A stretch of 46,836 bases of DNA from Pseudobacteriovorax antillogorgiicola (GTDB lineage Bacteria; Bdellovibrionota_B; Oligoflexia; Oligoflexales; RGVZ01). The stretch is taken from NCBI GenBank assembly GCA_945865565.1, contig CAMBEK010000011.1, forward strand, positions 1 through 46,836, in the 5' to 3' direction. The notes under the pieces are model-generated. The model was not told where the DNA came from. It was given only the letters and a program-made list of their open reading frames with translations, and made no database searches. Position numbers and translations under genes: made by a program. This document shows positions 8,958 to 17,620 of the stretch, one piece after another. Within the stretch, counting starts at the first letter, position 1. The number at the start of each line of letters is the position of its first letter.

Positions 8958-9548
8958 ATGATCGAGTCAAGTCAGACATCTAGTAACGAGGCAGTTTGGT
9001 TCATGTACGCCGGCGGCGTGCAGCTGGGACCATTCACTACTGAACAGGCCGGACAACTGGTGGTCCGAAAGGCCGTGGCACCGGATTCCTTTGTCTTCCG
9101 CGTTGGTTGGAAGGACTGGCGTCCCGTCGAAGAATGCTGCGAGGAACTGGGCATACCAAAGCCAGCTGGCCTTGCGACAACTGCGGCGGGCTTAGAGGAA
9201 CGTCGTGCCATCGCACCCAGGGCGTCGGTCGGGGGCCGTGTGGTGATCCACAACAACGGAAACCTCACCATTGGTGCCGGTGTGAACATCTCGGCGACTG
9301 GAATTTTTGTTGAAACAAACGAGCCGATTTTTTCGGTGGGCGAAAAGCTCAAGCTGTCGGTGAAGGTCGAAGGTATGGACCAGCCCTTCAACGCCGTGGC
9401 CCAAGTGGTTCGCTACAATTCGGACAAACGCTTTCCGGTGGGCTACGGACTTCGCTTTGAAGTCATGTCGGATCGGGCAAAGGCCAGTATTCAGCGGCTC
9501 GTCGACGAGGCGAACGCAAAGATAGTGACTAACAAGTGGATCGGGTAG
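8958..9548 (+). CDS. GYF-PilZ domain protein
   Basis: 196 residues, two domains. Residues 10-60 form a GYF_2 (DUF4339-type) module: WFMYAGGVQLGPFTTEQ followed by a Trp/Asp-rich end (VGWKDWRPVEE). Residues about 75-190 are PilZ-like: the second cyclic-di-GMP motif is clear (NISATG, the [D/N]xSxxG box), and the end has YGLRFEVM. The first motif is irregular: the arginines in RRAIAPR do not give a clean RxxxR spacing, so cyclic-di-GMP binding is uncertain. GYF modules bind Pro-rich or partner proteins. GGAGG lies 10 nt before the ATG. It is followed 25 nt later by an unknown helical protein, probably co-transcribed. Confidence 0.8.
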   Translation: MIESSQTSSNEAVWFMYAGGVQLGPFTTEQAGQLVVRKAVAPDSFVFRVGWKDWRPVEECCEELGIPKPAGLATTAAGLEERRAIAPRASVGGRVVIHNNGNLTIGAGVNISATGIFVETNEPIFSVGEKLKLSVKVEGMDQPFNAVAQVVRYNSDKRFPVGYGLRFEVMSDRAKASIQRLVDEANAKIVTNKWIG

Positions 9549-9573
9549 AGCGCTTTAGGGGAGACGAATCGTT

Positions 9574-10764
9574 ATGTCAAAACGTGCGGGTGGTGCGCCT
9601 ACGTGGCGTCATTGCAAAACAGTCGAGCATGCCGTCCATCTGATTGATGTGGGGGTCATTTTGGGCTGGAAGGACGCGCGCCAATTGACTGGCAGCATGT
9701 CCGAAGAGGATCAATCGGCAATCGTCCGCCATCTTGTCGTCAGGCTGTGCGAACGGACCGAAATCCGCCTGTCGCAGGAAATTATCGTTGAGTCCCTGCT
9801 GGTTTTGTTGGCCAATGCCGCCAGTGAAGCCCTAATCATCGTGATGCTCGAGGAACTCTTTTCAAATCCGCGTTGCGAAACAGCGTGCAAAACTATTTTG
9901 GAAGTCGTGTTCTCGGCAGAGTATGCCGACAAGGGGCATGCGGGCGACATCTATAATTTAAGTGTCGTTCTTGTTTGTGAACTGGGCTTCGCCCTTCAAG
10001 CCTACAACCAACAGTTTCCGGGGCAGTTAAAGGCAGGACGTCAACTTCTGGACCGTGTGGCTACCTATTTGCTTAGTGCTAGCAATTCCAATAGCGACTC
10101 CGTCCGGTTGAGTTTGATCCATTACTTCGGAGAAACAGAACAGGGACTGGTGGACAAACCTTTTTTCAACCGCGTGATGAGCCGCTTCGGTCATACGGTG
10201 CTTGATCATTTGTTTGCCATGTTATTTCGCAAGAAAGTCGAGGCGGTTGCCCTGCAATATCTCCTGGAGAACATGCCGTTTATCCTCGAGGCCGATCACC
10301 ATACTCAATTAATCATCCATGAATCCTGCAAATTTTATGCGCTCAAAAATCCCGATCGCTTTGGCTTGTTTTTTATCGCCCTTGCGGAACGCGTCCATGG
10401 TTTGGATCCTGAACAGTATCGTCTCGCGAATCGCGCGCTGTTGTTACAATTCTCGGCCTTGTTTCGCGTCGTTTCTGAAGTTAATTCCAAAGAACTTGGG
10501 CGCGATCTTGTCATAGCCCTAGGGAATTTGAAGAGTGAGCCAACGTTTGTTGCAGTGATGAGCGAGCTTGAGTCAGACCGGGGCCTTCGGCTCCAGTTTC
10601 GCGAGATGATCCAGAAGTTGATGCATGCGGCATCGAAAAATCTGGATACTGCTGATCTGGTCATGCTGAAAAATGCCAAACGCGGTCGCAAGCCTGCCTT
10701 GGCCCGCACCGGAGAGATGGGCACGGTGTCTCAGGTGTCATTCCTGGCGCAGGTTGCCAGCTAG
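9574..10764 (+). CDS. Unknown all-helical protein downstream of the GYF-PilZ gene
   Basis: 396 residues, no signal peptide and no membrane segment. It is almost entirely predicted helix with amphipathic repeats (IIVESLLVLLANAASEALII, YLLENMPFILEADHHTQLII), reminiscent of HEAT/ARM solenoids but without a family I can name. The last 30 residues are basic (NAKRGRKPALAR). Start ATG at 9574 has GGGGAG 10 nt upstream. Only 25 nt separate it from the GYF-PilZ gene, so the pair may act together in a signalling or localisation role; that is inference. Its TAG stop overlaps the stop of the convergent lipoprotein gene. Confidence 0.65.
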   Translation: MSKRAGGAPTWRHCKTVEHAVHLIDVGVILGWKDARQLTGSMSEEDQSAIVRHLVVRLCERTEIRLSQEIIVESLLVLLANAASEALIIVMLEELFSNPRCETACKTILEVVFSAEYADKGHAGDIYNLSVVLVCELGFALQAYNQQFPGQLKAGRQLLDRVATYLLSASNSNSDSVRLSLIHYFGETEQGLVDKPFFNRVMSRFGHTVLDHLFAMLFRKKVEAVALQYLLENMPFILEADHHTQLIIHESCKFYALKNPDRFGLFFIALAERVHGLDPEQYRLANRALLLQFSALFRVVSEVNSKELGRDLVIALGNLKSEPTFVAVMSELESDRGLRLQFREMIQKLMHAASKNLDTADLVMLKNAKRGRKPALARTGEMGTVSQVSFLAQVAS

Positions 10765-11330
10765 TTTTTGACTTCGGGGGTTGGCTCTGTTTCCAAAGTT
10801 GGATCCGGTCCGATCACGCCTGGCTTGGCCTCGATCCGGCCTTCTGCAGAAAGCGGGAAGTCGATTGCAGTTTTGCTGCCGACAACATCTTGGATGTACC
10901 AGGTGCCCTTGTCCCGGATCACGTTGACTGTGTTGTCAGTGGTGACGAGGGGTGCAGATTCTGCCGCCAACGGCGCAGACGCTGAACCCATGTCAGAATA
11001 TACCAGGCGGAATGTGATCTCGGTTTCGCGTGGCGTTCGGTCTCGGCGTTCAATCACCGAATAACTCTTGATCGCGTAACGCCGGTCAACGTATGCCGCC
11101 GTGATGACATCCTCTGGCGCGGAATCAATCGCCTGGCGCAACTTCCCGGTTGTCAGCGAGGCAAGCCTTTCGCGCTCGCTGGCATCCTTCATGTTAAATG
11201 CCACGTTCAGGTAGGTTTCCACCACCTGATCCGGAGTCATGTCCTTGTGGGTCATGCCACAGAACTTGGTGCAACCTGCGAGTGCAAGGCACATTGCGGC
11301 AAGGCGCGTCATCGTCTTGAAACCCATCAT
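10761..11330 (-). CDS. Small lipoprotein, unknown function
   Basis: 189 residues. The signal ends in a good lipobox (LALAGC), so it should be a lipid-anchored envelope protein. The mature part starts with CTKFCGMTHKDMTPDQVVETYLN, then a mixed alpha/beta region ending in GTWYIQDV, which recalls small NTF2-like or DUF4878-type lipoproteins (low confidence), and a Pro/Glu-rich tail. The ATG at 11330 shares one base with the TGA of the upstream PLD-like gene (TGATG), so translation is probably coupled; ATG 11327 is equally possible. It is the last gene of the mnmG-thyX-rsmB run. Confidence 0.7.
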   Translation of the reverse strand: MMGFKTMTRLAAMCLALAGCTKFCGMTHKDMTPDQVVETYLNVAFNMKDASERERLASLTTGKLRQAIDSAPEDVITAAYVDRRYAIKSYSVIERRDRTPRETEITFRLVYSDMGSASAPLAAESAPLVTTDNTVNVIRDKGTWYIQDVVGSKTAIDFPLSAEGRIEAKPGVIGPDPTLETEPTPEVKN

Positions 11331-12139
11331 CAACCCCCATCCGGTGCAGTCTGGCTTTTCCGAATCTTATCGATTTCTTTCCATTTTAAGGCCTTAGGCA
11401 GCTTTTGTGGAATACCCTGCGGCCTGGAATGCTTTTCCCGTCCATAATTGTACGTCTGATCCGGTGAATTTGTGGCGGTATTGGTATTTTTTGCAGGTGT
11501 TTTGGGGGTTGAAGGCGCGTCGGTGGCTGTTGGTGGCACATACGCCCGGCCACCCCGTCCGGAGGACGAACCCTTGCGGCCAACGGCCGGCACCGGTGAC
11601 GGCTTGACATCCAATCCCTCGGCCACCGCAGATTGAAATGCCGATCCGAATTCTTGGGCCTGTGCCGGCGTGGCAATTCGCAGAACAAAATTACGGCGGT
11701 TGGTCATAAAGTCTAAGTCGCCGTCGATCAAGAACAGCTGATTGTCACTCAAGATGGCACTTTGTACGGACGGCATAAAGTTTTTAGGTTTGATCCAGGT
11801 CGGAATTTCCTGGTTTTTCAAAAATCCCAATCGCGACATGTAGGCGTTGGCCTTGCTTCGGCCCAGCAGCACTTGCACATCGACGCGGCGGTACTTGGCC
11901 AGGTGCAGGGCGCCGACCACGTCTCCGTCGGTCAGAAAGTCAGTGCTCAACCAGACCCTTCCGCTGGCCGCAGAGATTTTGCTTACGACGGTGTTTTTGA
12001 GTTCACTGAAATTGACGAAGGGGGTTGCTTCGCCAGATCCCGGGTCGGGACTGCCAACATCGGCACGGGCAGTCGTCGCGTGAGCAATCACGATTGTGTG
12101 CATGACGGCCGCAGACAAGGCGAGATGCATGAGCTTCAC
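11330..12139 (-). CDS. Secreted PLD-like protein with degenerate HKD site
   Basis: 269 residues from a GTG at 12139 that overlaps the rsmB stop (GTGA) and has GGAG 7 nt upstream. A signal peptide follows (LMHLALSAAVMHTIVIAHATTARA). The core (KISAASGRVWLSTDFLTDGD, VDVQVLLGRSKANAYMSRLG, LSDNQLFLIDGDLDFMTNRR) follows the order of a phospholipase-D-like domain. However, the HxKx4D signature is replaced: the expected His-x-Lys reads Gln-Ser-Ala (SVQSAIL), so catalysis is doubtful. The last 90 residues are a Gly/Pro/Thr-rich low-complexity tail. An upstream in-frame extension is open but overlaps rsmB by more than 180 bp and has no better start. Confidence 0.65.
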   Translation of the reverse strand: MKLMHLALSAAVMHTIVIAHATTARADVGSPDPGSGEATPFVNFSELKNTVVSKISAASGRVWLSTDFLTDGDVVGALHLAKYRRVDVQVLLGRSKANAYMSRLGFLKNQEIPTWIKPKNFMPSVQSAILSDNQLFLIDGDLDFMTNRRNFVLRIATPAQAQEFGSAFQSAVAEGLDVKPSPVPAVGRKGSSSGRGGRAYVPPTATDAPSTPKTPAKNTNTATNSPDQTYNYGREKHSRPQGIPQKLPKALKWKEIDKIRKSQTAPDGG

Positions 12140-13584
12140 GTGGTTTTCTCCGGTAGTGGCGCGCGGAGTTTTAGGATGAAGGATCCGAAGCCATCGGTCT
12201 GGTCTGGATTGCCGCCATAAATCAGCAAGACGTTGTCGCGCGTGACATAACGTTTGAAATAGTCGGGCAAGCGAACGACGGGCGAAACCAGTTCGACGCT
12301 GCTGCCAAATTCCTTCAAGGCCCACTCCAGCTGGCCGGAAGTCTCTTCCGGTTCAAAAGAGCAGACCGAGAAAATCAATTCACCGCCGACGCGCAGTTGA
12401 CGCAGGGCGTGGGTGATCAAGCGCCTTTGTAGTTCCGCCATGGCGGGAATGATGCGTTCGTTTTTTTGCCATTTGCTCTCGGGATGGCGTTTGATGACGC
12501 CTAGTCCAGAACACGGCGAATCCAACAGGACCTTGTCCGCCGGAACTGGTGACGTCCATTCAAGAAAATCGGCGTGATGGTATTCAACCTTCGCATCGGG
12601 CAGTGCCGTGTGTCCCAGTCGTTCCATGGTTTGCTGGGCGCGACGCAACTGGGATTCGTTTTTTTCAACGCCAATCAGCCGCGCAGCGCCGCCACTTAAT
12701 TCAAAAAGATGCGAGAATTTTCCGCCTGGACCAAAGGCCGCGTCGATGATCACTTCGTTTGGTTTTGGATCCACGAGGTGGGCGATGAGTTGAGACGCCT
12801 CGTCCTGAATGGTGTACCAGCCCGCCGCAAACAGGCTGTCCGGATCGGTGTCGGGGGCTTCCTTGCAGTGCAACGCGCCACGCAAGTTGCAACGGTCAGA
12901 ATGGGTTTTTTCCTGCCGAAGAAGTTCCGTCTGAAAAAGATGCGCTTCGCTCACGGGCGTCTTGATCGTGTTGATCCGGATTGTGTATGGCGGCGGCAGG
13001 TTCATTGCCGGCAGCATGGTTTCCAGACGTTCAAGGCGGAATTGTTTCATCCACCGTTCGATCATCCAGCGCGGAAAGGCAAACTGCAGGGCCAGATAAT
13101 CAATGGGCTGGCGCGTTTTGTCGGGCTTGGCAAAATACTCGGCGCGTCGCGCAATCTGCCGCAGGATGCCGTTCACAAAAGGCACGGCATTGGCCTGCCC
13201 CTTGGACCGGACGTACTCCACACTCTCGTTCACGGCGGCCCGCTCGGGAACGCGGTCCATGTAAAAAATCTGATACGTTCCGATGACGAGGGCAGCGCGA
13301 ACTTCCGGACTTGTTTGATCCAGATTGCGCGACGAAATGTTTTGCAGGATCCAATAGATTTTTGAATACCATCTAAGGCTGCCGTAAAGGAGTTCCTTGA
13401 CCAGATTGCGATCAAGGCGCCGCATCCCTTCGCCAAGTCCGCCGGGGGCAAACGCAGCCTCTAAAAGATCTTCAGGACGTTCTTTTGGATTGTGTGGATT
13501 GGTCGCCTTGGGGTCACGAAAATTCATGACCCTCACGAACGTGTCGTAAGCAATAACTCTGGCAAGGGTTACATGATGAGCCAC
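12136..13584 (-). CDS. rsmB: RsmB/NOP-family 16S rRNA m5C methyltransferase
   Basis: 482 residues. Residues 1-150 form a NusB-like helical domain (AALVIGTYQIFYMDRVPERA, FVNGILRQIARR); the methyltransferase domain follows. The SAM site is DAAFGPGGKFSHL (residues 281-293) and VEKNE. Both catalytic cysteines are present: Cys358 in DSPCSGLGVIKRHPESKW and Cys408 in FSVCSFEPEE. The NusB plus methylase layout is that of RsmB, which makes m5C967 in 16S rRNA. The start is GTG 13584; a start a few codons later (near VTLARV) is possible. The gene sits 23 nt after thyX and overlaps the next gene by 4 bp. Confidence 0.88.
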   Translation of the reverse strand: MAHHVTLARVIAYDTFVRVMNFRDPKATNPHNPKERPEDLLEAAFAPGGLGEGMRRLDRNLVKELLYGSLRWYSKIYWILQNISSRNLDQTSPEVRAALVIGTYQIFYMDRVPERAAVNESVEYVRSKGQANAVPFVNGILRQIARRAEYFAKPDKTRQPIDYLALQFAFPRWMIERWMKQFRLERLETMLPAMNLPPPYTIRINTIKTPVSEAHLFQTELLRQEKTHSDRCNLRGALHCKEAPDTDPDSLFAAGWYTIQDEASQLIAHLVDPKPNEVIIDAAFGPGGKFSHLFELSGGAARLIGVEKNESQLRRAQQTMERLGHTALPDAKVEYHHADFLEWTSPVPADKVLLDSPCSGLGVIKRHPESKWQKNERIIPAMAELQRRLITHALRQLRVGGELIFSVCSFEPEETSGQLEWALKEFGSSVELVSPVVRLPDYFKRYVTRDNVLLIYGGNPDQTDGFGSFILKLRAPLPEKTT

Positions 13585-13607
13585 GGTCAGGGCACCTCTA
13601 GCCCCAA

Positions 13608-14351
13608 TTATGCCACAACATCTCCCAAAAGTGCGGCGACGGACGCAGGTGCCAAAGGTTTGACCAACGTGTGCATGGCCTGGGCTAGTTTGCGAATTTC
13701 CAACTGCGCCCCATCGTGGTCGCGCAATTTGATGAAATTCACCACGGCTTCAAGGGATGCCGTCCAGGTCAAGGTGTTCATGAAACCAACGGGCAAGACA
13801 AAGCGAGCCTGTTCCTTGCAAACGCCCAGGGCCAGGAGCTCCTCATAGGCCTTGAAGGATTCGCGTATGGTCCGGTCATAGACCTCTCGGGCCTTTTGAT
13901 TGTCGTCCACCAGGGAATCGGCCTGGGATGCCTGCTTGTTTGACTTGTGTTGCTTGCGGAATTTGCTGATCTGATGGAACTCGTTGGGAAACTCAACGTA
14001 GCGCCCGGAGATTTCATTCCAGACCGTTGCCGCCTCGCGGAATTCACCGCTGGAGAAAGCGCAGCCGACTTGATGCTTGTACAGTTGGCGGCAGACAACC
14101 TCTGACGTGTGAATGACAAACGTCAGTTGCAGGTGTCGAAACGGGCTCATGTGCTTGTGTTGTGCCAGATACCGGATCAATTTGACGTCGGCGTCGTCTA
14201 ATTCAGTTTTGCGTTTGCCAAAGGAAACACGCGCGGCGTTGACCACGGCCAAATCACCGGCGCCCATGTAGTCGACGAGTTCAATGTAACCATCATCGAC
14301 ATCGATTCGTTTTGCGACGGCATTTTTGTCTGACTGGATATTGGAATGCAT
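13608..14351 (-). CDS. thyX: FAD-dependent thymidylate synthase ThyX
   Basis: 247 residues. ThyX makes dTMP from dUMP with methylenetetrahydrofolate and NAD(P)H. Family features: VVNAARVSFGKRK near residue 37, HMSPFRHLQLTFVI (67-80), CRQLYKHQVG (87-96) and WNEISGRYVEF (111-121). The usual contiguous RHRxxSxNExSxRY signature is split here: the KHQVG half and the WNEISGRY half are separated by about 14 residues. I believe this split form occurs in some bacterial and phage ThyX proteins, but I cannot check that here. No thyA is in the window. It lies between mnmG (45 nt) and rsmB (23 nt), in the same direction. Confidence 0.9.
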   Translation of the reverse strand: MHSNIQSDKNAVAKRIDVDDGYIELVDYMGAGDLAVVNAARVSFGKRKTELDDADVKLIRYLAQHKHMSPFRHLQLTFVIHTSEVVCRQLYKHQVGCAFSSGEFREAATVWNEISGRYVEFPNEFHQISKFRKQHKSNKQASQADSLVDDNQKAREVYDRTIRESFKAYEELLALGVCKEQARFVLPVGFMNTLTWTASLEAVVNFIKLRDHDGAQLEIRKLAQAMHTLVKPLAPASVAALLGDVVA

Positions 14352-14396
14352 GTTTGGGCCCCCCCGACATTTGAGATCAATATGGGGGATGGGGCC

Positions 14397-16304
14397 TCAG
14401 GCGCGCAAGTGATAATGGAGGGTCTGGATGGCGGCCGCCGTCACGCCGCTGATGCGCGAGGCCTGGCCCAAGGTCTCGGGTTGAACCCGGATCAGTTTTT
14501 CGACGACCTCGCGGCTGAGGCCGGGCAGGCTCCGGTAGTCCAGATCCCGCGGGATCTTTGCCCGGTCAAGGCCTTCGGTGTCTTGCATGAAGCGCCCTTC
14601 ACGGGCGATGTAGCCTTCGTATTTGATTTCGATGGTTGCCCGGCGCCGGATGGACCTGGAGAATTTCTCCAGAACGGGAACCGATGCCAAAACGTCGTCC
14701 ACCGTGATCTCGGGGCGTTTGAGGAGGCATTCCAGTTTGGTGCCCCGATTGTCTTTGCCGTCGTAAAGGGTTTCGTTGATCCCGCAGTCGCCGAAGTTGG
14801 CGTTTCGCATGAACTGCAGGGCGTCTCGCAATTCGCGCTGGCGCTCGGTGAATTTCGTGTAGTCGCCCTGGTTTACAAGGCCAACCTGGCGCCCATGGTC
14901 GGTCAAACGGCTGTCGGCGTTGTCTTCCCGCAGGTGCAGGCGGTGTTCCGCGCGCGAGGTGAACACACGGTAGGGTTCCGCCGTGCCTTTGGTGACCAGA
15001 TCGTCGATCATGACGCCGATGTAGGCCTCAGTACGCCCCAGTACAAAAGCTGCCTCGCCGCGCATTTTGCGGGTTGCGTTGATACCGGCCATTAGGCCTT
15101 GGGCGGCGGCTTCTTCGTACCCGGTGGTGCCATTGATTTGGCCCGCCAGGAACAAGCCCGCGCATTTTTTTGTTTCAAGTGAAGAGAATAATTCGGTCGG
15201 GTCAACGAAATCGTATTCAATCGCATACCCAGGCCGGATGATTTCGACGCGTTCCAGGCCCGGAACGGTGCGAACAAATTCAAGTTGGACGGGCAGGGGC
15301 ATCGAGGTCGACAAGCCGTTTGGGTAAACCTCGCAGGTGTCATAGCCTTGGGGCTCAAGAAAAACATGGTGCGAGGTGCGGTCGCGGAACTTGACCACCT
15401 TGTCTTCGATGCTTGGGCAATAGCGCGGTCCGATGCCGGTGATTTCGCCGCTATAAAGTGGTGATTCGCCCAGAAATTTTTGAATGACCGCATTGGTTTT
15501 TTCGTTGGTGTGGGTCATGTGGCAAGGCATCAGCCGTTGGGTGATGCGCTCGTTGCTGAAGCTGAACGGAATGATGTCGTCGTCGGAATGTTGGGCGACG
15601 AGGCCCGACCAGTCGATGGTTCTGGCGTCGAGCCGTGGGGTTGTCCCCGTTTTCAGGCGGCCGACCCGGAAACCGGCATCGCGCAGGAATTTAGCCAGTC
15701 CAATGGCTGGCGCGTCGCCGGCGCGTCCCGCCGGGATTTTGCTTTTGCCGATGTGGATCAGTCCGTTAAGGAATGTTCCCGTGGTGATGATGACCGATGG
15801 CGCCAGGAAGCGTCCGAACGTTTTGGTTTCAACGCCGGTGACGCGCATCGCAAGATTTTTTTCATTGTCGATGCCATTTTCAACGCCATTTTCAACGCCT
15901 GCTGTCTCGACCAGGAGTCCTTCAACAGAGTCCTGGCGGATCGACAAGTTCGGCGTGTTTTCCAAAACGTGCTTCATGTGGCGCCGGTACAGATCCATGT
16001 CGGCTTGGGCCCGGGACGACCAGATGGCGGGTCCTTTTTTGCGATTCAGCACGCGAAACTGAATTCCCGTGGCGTCGATGGCCTTGCCCATTTCGCCGCC
16101 GAGGGCGTCGATTTCTTTAACGAGATGGCCCTTTGCGGTGCCGCCAACGGCGGGGTTGCAGCTCATGGCGGCAATGCGTTCGACGCTCTGGGTGATCAAC
16201 AGGGTGCGCACGCCAAGGCGCGCCGCAGCAAGAGCCGCCTCGCAGCCGGCATGGCCTCCGCCGGCAATGATCACGTCGAATTTTTCAGAGGAAAAGGCAG
16301 TCAT
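14397..16304 (-). CDS. mnmG: tRNA uridine-34 5-carboxymethylaminomethyl modification enzyme MnmG (GidA)
   Basis: 635 residues, the normal family length. With MnmE it modifies U34 of certain tRNAs using FAD. Visible motifs: FAD-binding [20 protein letters not shown] at the N-terminus, [62 protein letters not shown] and [17 protein letters not shown] small insertion carries a perfect 12-bp tandem duplication (15875-15898), giving GVENGVENG; it lies in a variable loop. It heads a minus-strand run continuing into thyX and rsmB. The upstream 16305-16507 region separates it from the divergent leucine dehydrogenase. Confidence 0.97.
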   Translation of the reverse strand: MTAFSSEKFDVIIAGGGHAGCEAALAAARLGVRTLLITQSVERIAAMSCNPAVGGTAKGHLVKEIDALGGEMGKAIDATGIQFRVLNRKKGPAIWSSRAQADMDLYRRHMKHVLENTPNLSIRQDSVEGLLVETAGVENGVENGIDNEKNLAMRVTGVETKTFGRFLAPSVIITTGTFLNGLIHIGKSKIPAGRAGDAPAIGLAKFLRDAGFRVGRLKTGTTPRLDARTIDWSGLVAQHSDDDIIPFSFSNERITQRLMPCHMTHTNEKTNAVIQKFLGESPLYSGEITGIGPRYCPSIEDKVVKFRDRTSHHVFLEPQGYDTCEVYPNGLSTSMPLPVQLEFVRTVPGLERVEIIRPGYAIEYDFVDPTELFSSLETKKCAGLFLAGQINGTTGYEEAAAQGLMAGINATRKMRGEAAFVLGRTEAYIGVMIDDLVTKGTAEPYRVFTSRAEHRLHLREDNADSRLTDHGRQVGLVNQGDYTKFTERQRELRDALQFMRNANFGDCGINETLYDGKDNRGTKLECLLKRPEITVDDVLASVPVLEKFSRSIRRRATIEIKYEGYIAREGRFMQDTEGLDRAKIPRDLDYRSLPGLSREVVEKLIRVQPETLGQASRISGVTAAAIQTLHYHLRA

Positions 16305-16426
16305 GGTGGGGGCGTTTTATCGGACTTTATTCGCCGAATCAAGGAGTCCTTAGTCAGCCCTTAAAATCACCATCATGTCATGCCTTTGATAAGGGATTTA
16401 AATACAATCGACGGTCATCGATTTGG

Positions 16427-16455
16427 TTGAAAAAGTCCCGTGATCGCGGTACCTT
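16427..16455 (+). promoter_or_regulatory. Candidate promoter of the leucine dehydrogenase gene
   Basis: TTGAAA (16427-16432), 17 nt, then TACCTT (16450-16455). This would start transcription near 16462, giving a 5' leader of about 46 nt before the ATG at 16508. By eye only. Confidence 0.35.
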
Positions 16456-16507
16456 CCGGTCCTTAAAGTCTTCTAATCATCCGCAATTCGGAGCAGAGAG
16501 GCCTATC

Positions 16508-17620
16508 ATGGTGGGTACGCGCAATTTCGGGATTTTTGATCGAGTCGAGTCGATGGGTCATGAGCAGGTCGTTTTCTGCCACGACAAGGCGACTGGCCTC
16601 AAGGCGATCATTGGTATTCATGACACGACGCTGGGGCCTGCCCTGGGTGGCACTAGGCTGTGGGATTACGCAAGCGACGAGGATGCACTGGTCGATGTTC
16701 TGCGCCTTTCGCACGGAATGACGTACAAGGCTGCCTGTGCTGGCTTGAACTTGGGTGGCGGCAAGGCCGTCATCATTGGTGACGCAAAAAAGATCAAATC
16801 CGAAGCCTTGTTTCGTGCCTTTGGCCGTTTTGTGAACTCTTTGGGCGGGCGTTACATCACCGCTGAGGACATGAATATCAACGTCAACGACATGGAACAG
16901 GTCGCTGCTGAAACTAAATTTGTGACCGGGATTTCATCGCGTCCGGGCGGATCGGGCGATCCATCGCCGGTGACGGCTTGGGGCGTTTACTCCGGCCTGC
17001 GGGCTGCGGTGAAGCATCGCTTGGGCAAGGACAGTCTGACCGGGCTGAAAGTCTCGGTGCAGGGTATCGGTGCTGTTGGCAAGTACCTGTGCGGTTACTT
17101 GGCCAAAGACGGCGTGAAACTGGTGGTCACGGATGTCGATCAATCACGCATTGATTATGCCGTGAAAGAATTTGGCGCAGTGGCTGTGCGTGACACCGAT
17201 ATTTACAGTGCTGACGTCGATGTTTTTGCTCCGTGTGCCTTGGGCGCCATCTTGAACGATGAAACAATCCCGATGCTGAAGGCAAAGGTTGTTGCCGGTG
17301 GCGCAAACAATCAGTTGAAAGAAGACCGTCACGGCGTAGCACTTGTCGAACGCGGGATCCTTTACGCGCCAGATTATGTGATCAATGCCGGTGGCCTCAT
17401 CAACGTTTACAATGAACTCATCGGATACAACGGTGAAGTGGCCCGCAAGCAAGCCGGCAACATTTATCATACGCTGGCTTCGGTTTTTGCCGATGCTGAA
17501 AAGCGCGGCATCCCGACTGGCAAGGCTTCGGATTTGTATGCCGAGCGCCGGATAAGTTCAGTGCGTGGCGTTGCGGGACTTCGCAACACCATCACCAATC
17601 AGCCGTGGGCAAAGATCTAG
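16508..17620 (+). CDS. ldh: Leucine dehydrogenase (Glu/Leu/Phe/Val dehydrogenase family)
   Basis: 370 residues from ATG 16508, which has GAGAGG 6 nt upstream; a longer in-frame start at 16427 adds a non-conserved leader and is rejected. It closely follows Bacillus leucine dehydrogenase: EQVVFCHDKATGLKAIIGIH, TTLGPALGGTRLWDY, HGMTYKAACAGLNLGGGKAV (Lys74 and Lys86 match the substrate and catalytic lysines), RYITAEDMN, then the NAD fold VQGIGAVGKYL and APDYVINAGGLINVYNE. Reaction: reversible NAD-dependent oxidative deamination of branched-chain amino acids, cytoplasmic. Its stop codon overlaps the stop of the convergent COG3014-type gene in a CTAG. Confidence 0.93.
   Translation: MVGTRNFGIFDRVESMGHEQVVFCHDKATGLKAIIGIHDTTLGPALGGTRLWDYASDEDALVDVLRLSHGMTYKAACAGLNLGGGKAVIIGDAKKIKSEALFRAFGRFVNSLGGRYITAEDMNINVNDMEQVAAETKFVTGISSRPGGSGDPSPVTAWGVYSGLRAAVKHRLGKDSLTGLKVSVQGIGAVGKYLCGYLAKDGVKLVVTDVDQSRIDYAVKEFGAVAVRDTDIYSADVDVFAPCALGAILNDETIPMLKAKVVAGGANNQLKEDRHGVALVERGILYAPDYVINAGGLINVYNELIGYNGEVARKQAGNIYHTLASVFADAEKRGIPTGKASDLYAERRISSVRGVAGLRNTITNQPWAKI

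Noticed and set aside
12140-12325. 62-residue N-terminal extension of the PLD-like protein
   Set aside because: It overlaps rsmB, is basic and non-conserved, and would hide the signal peptide that starts at the GTG with a ribosome site.
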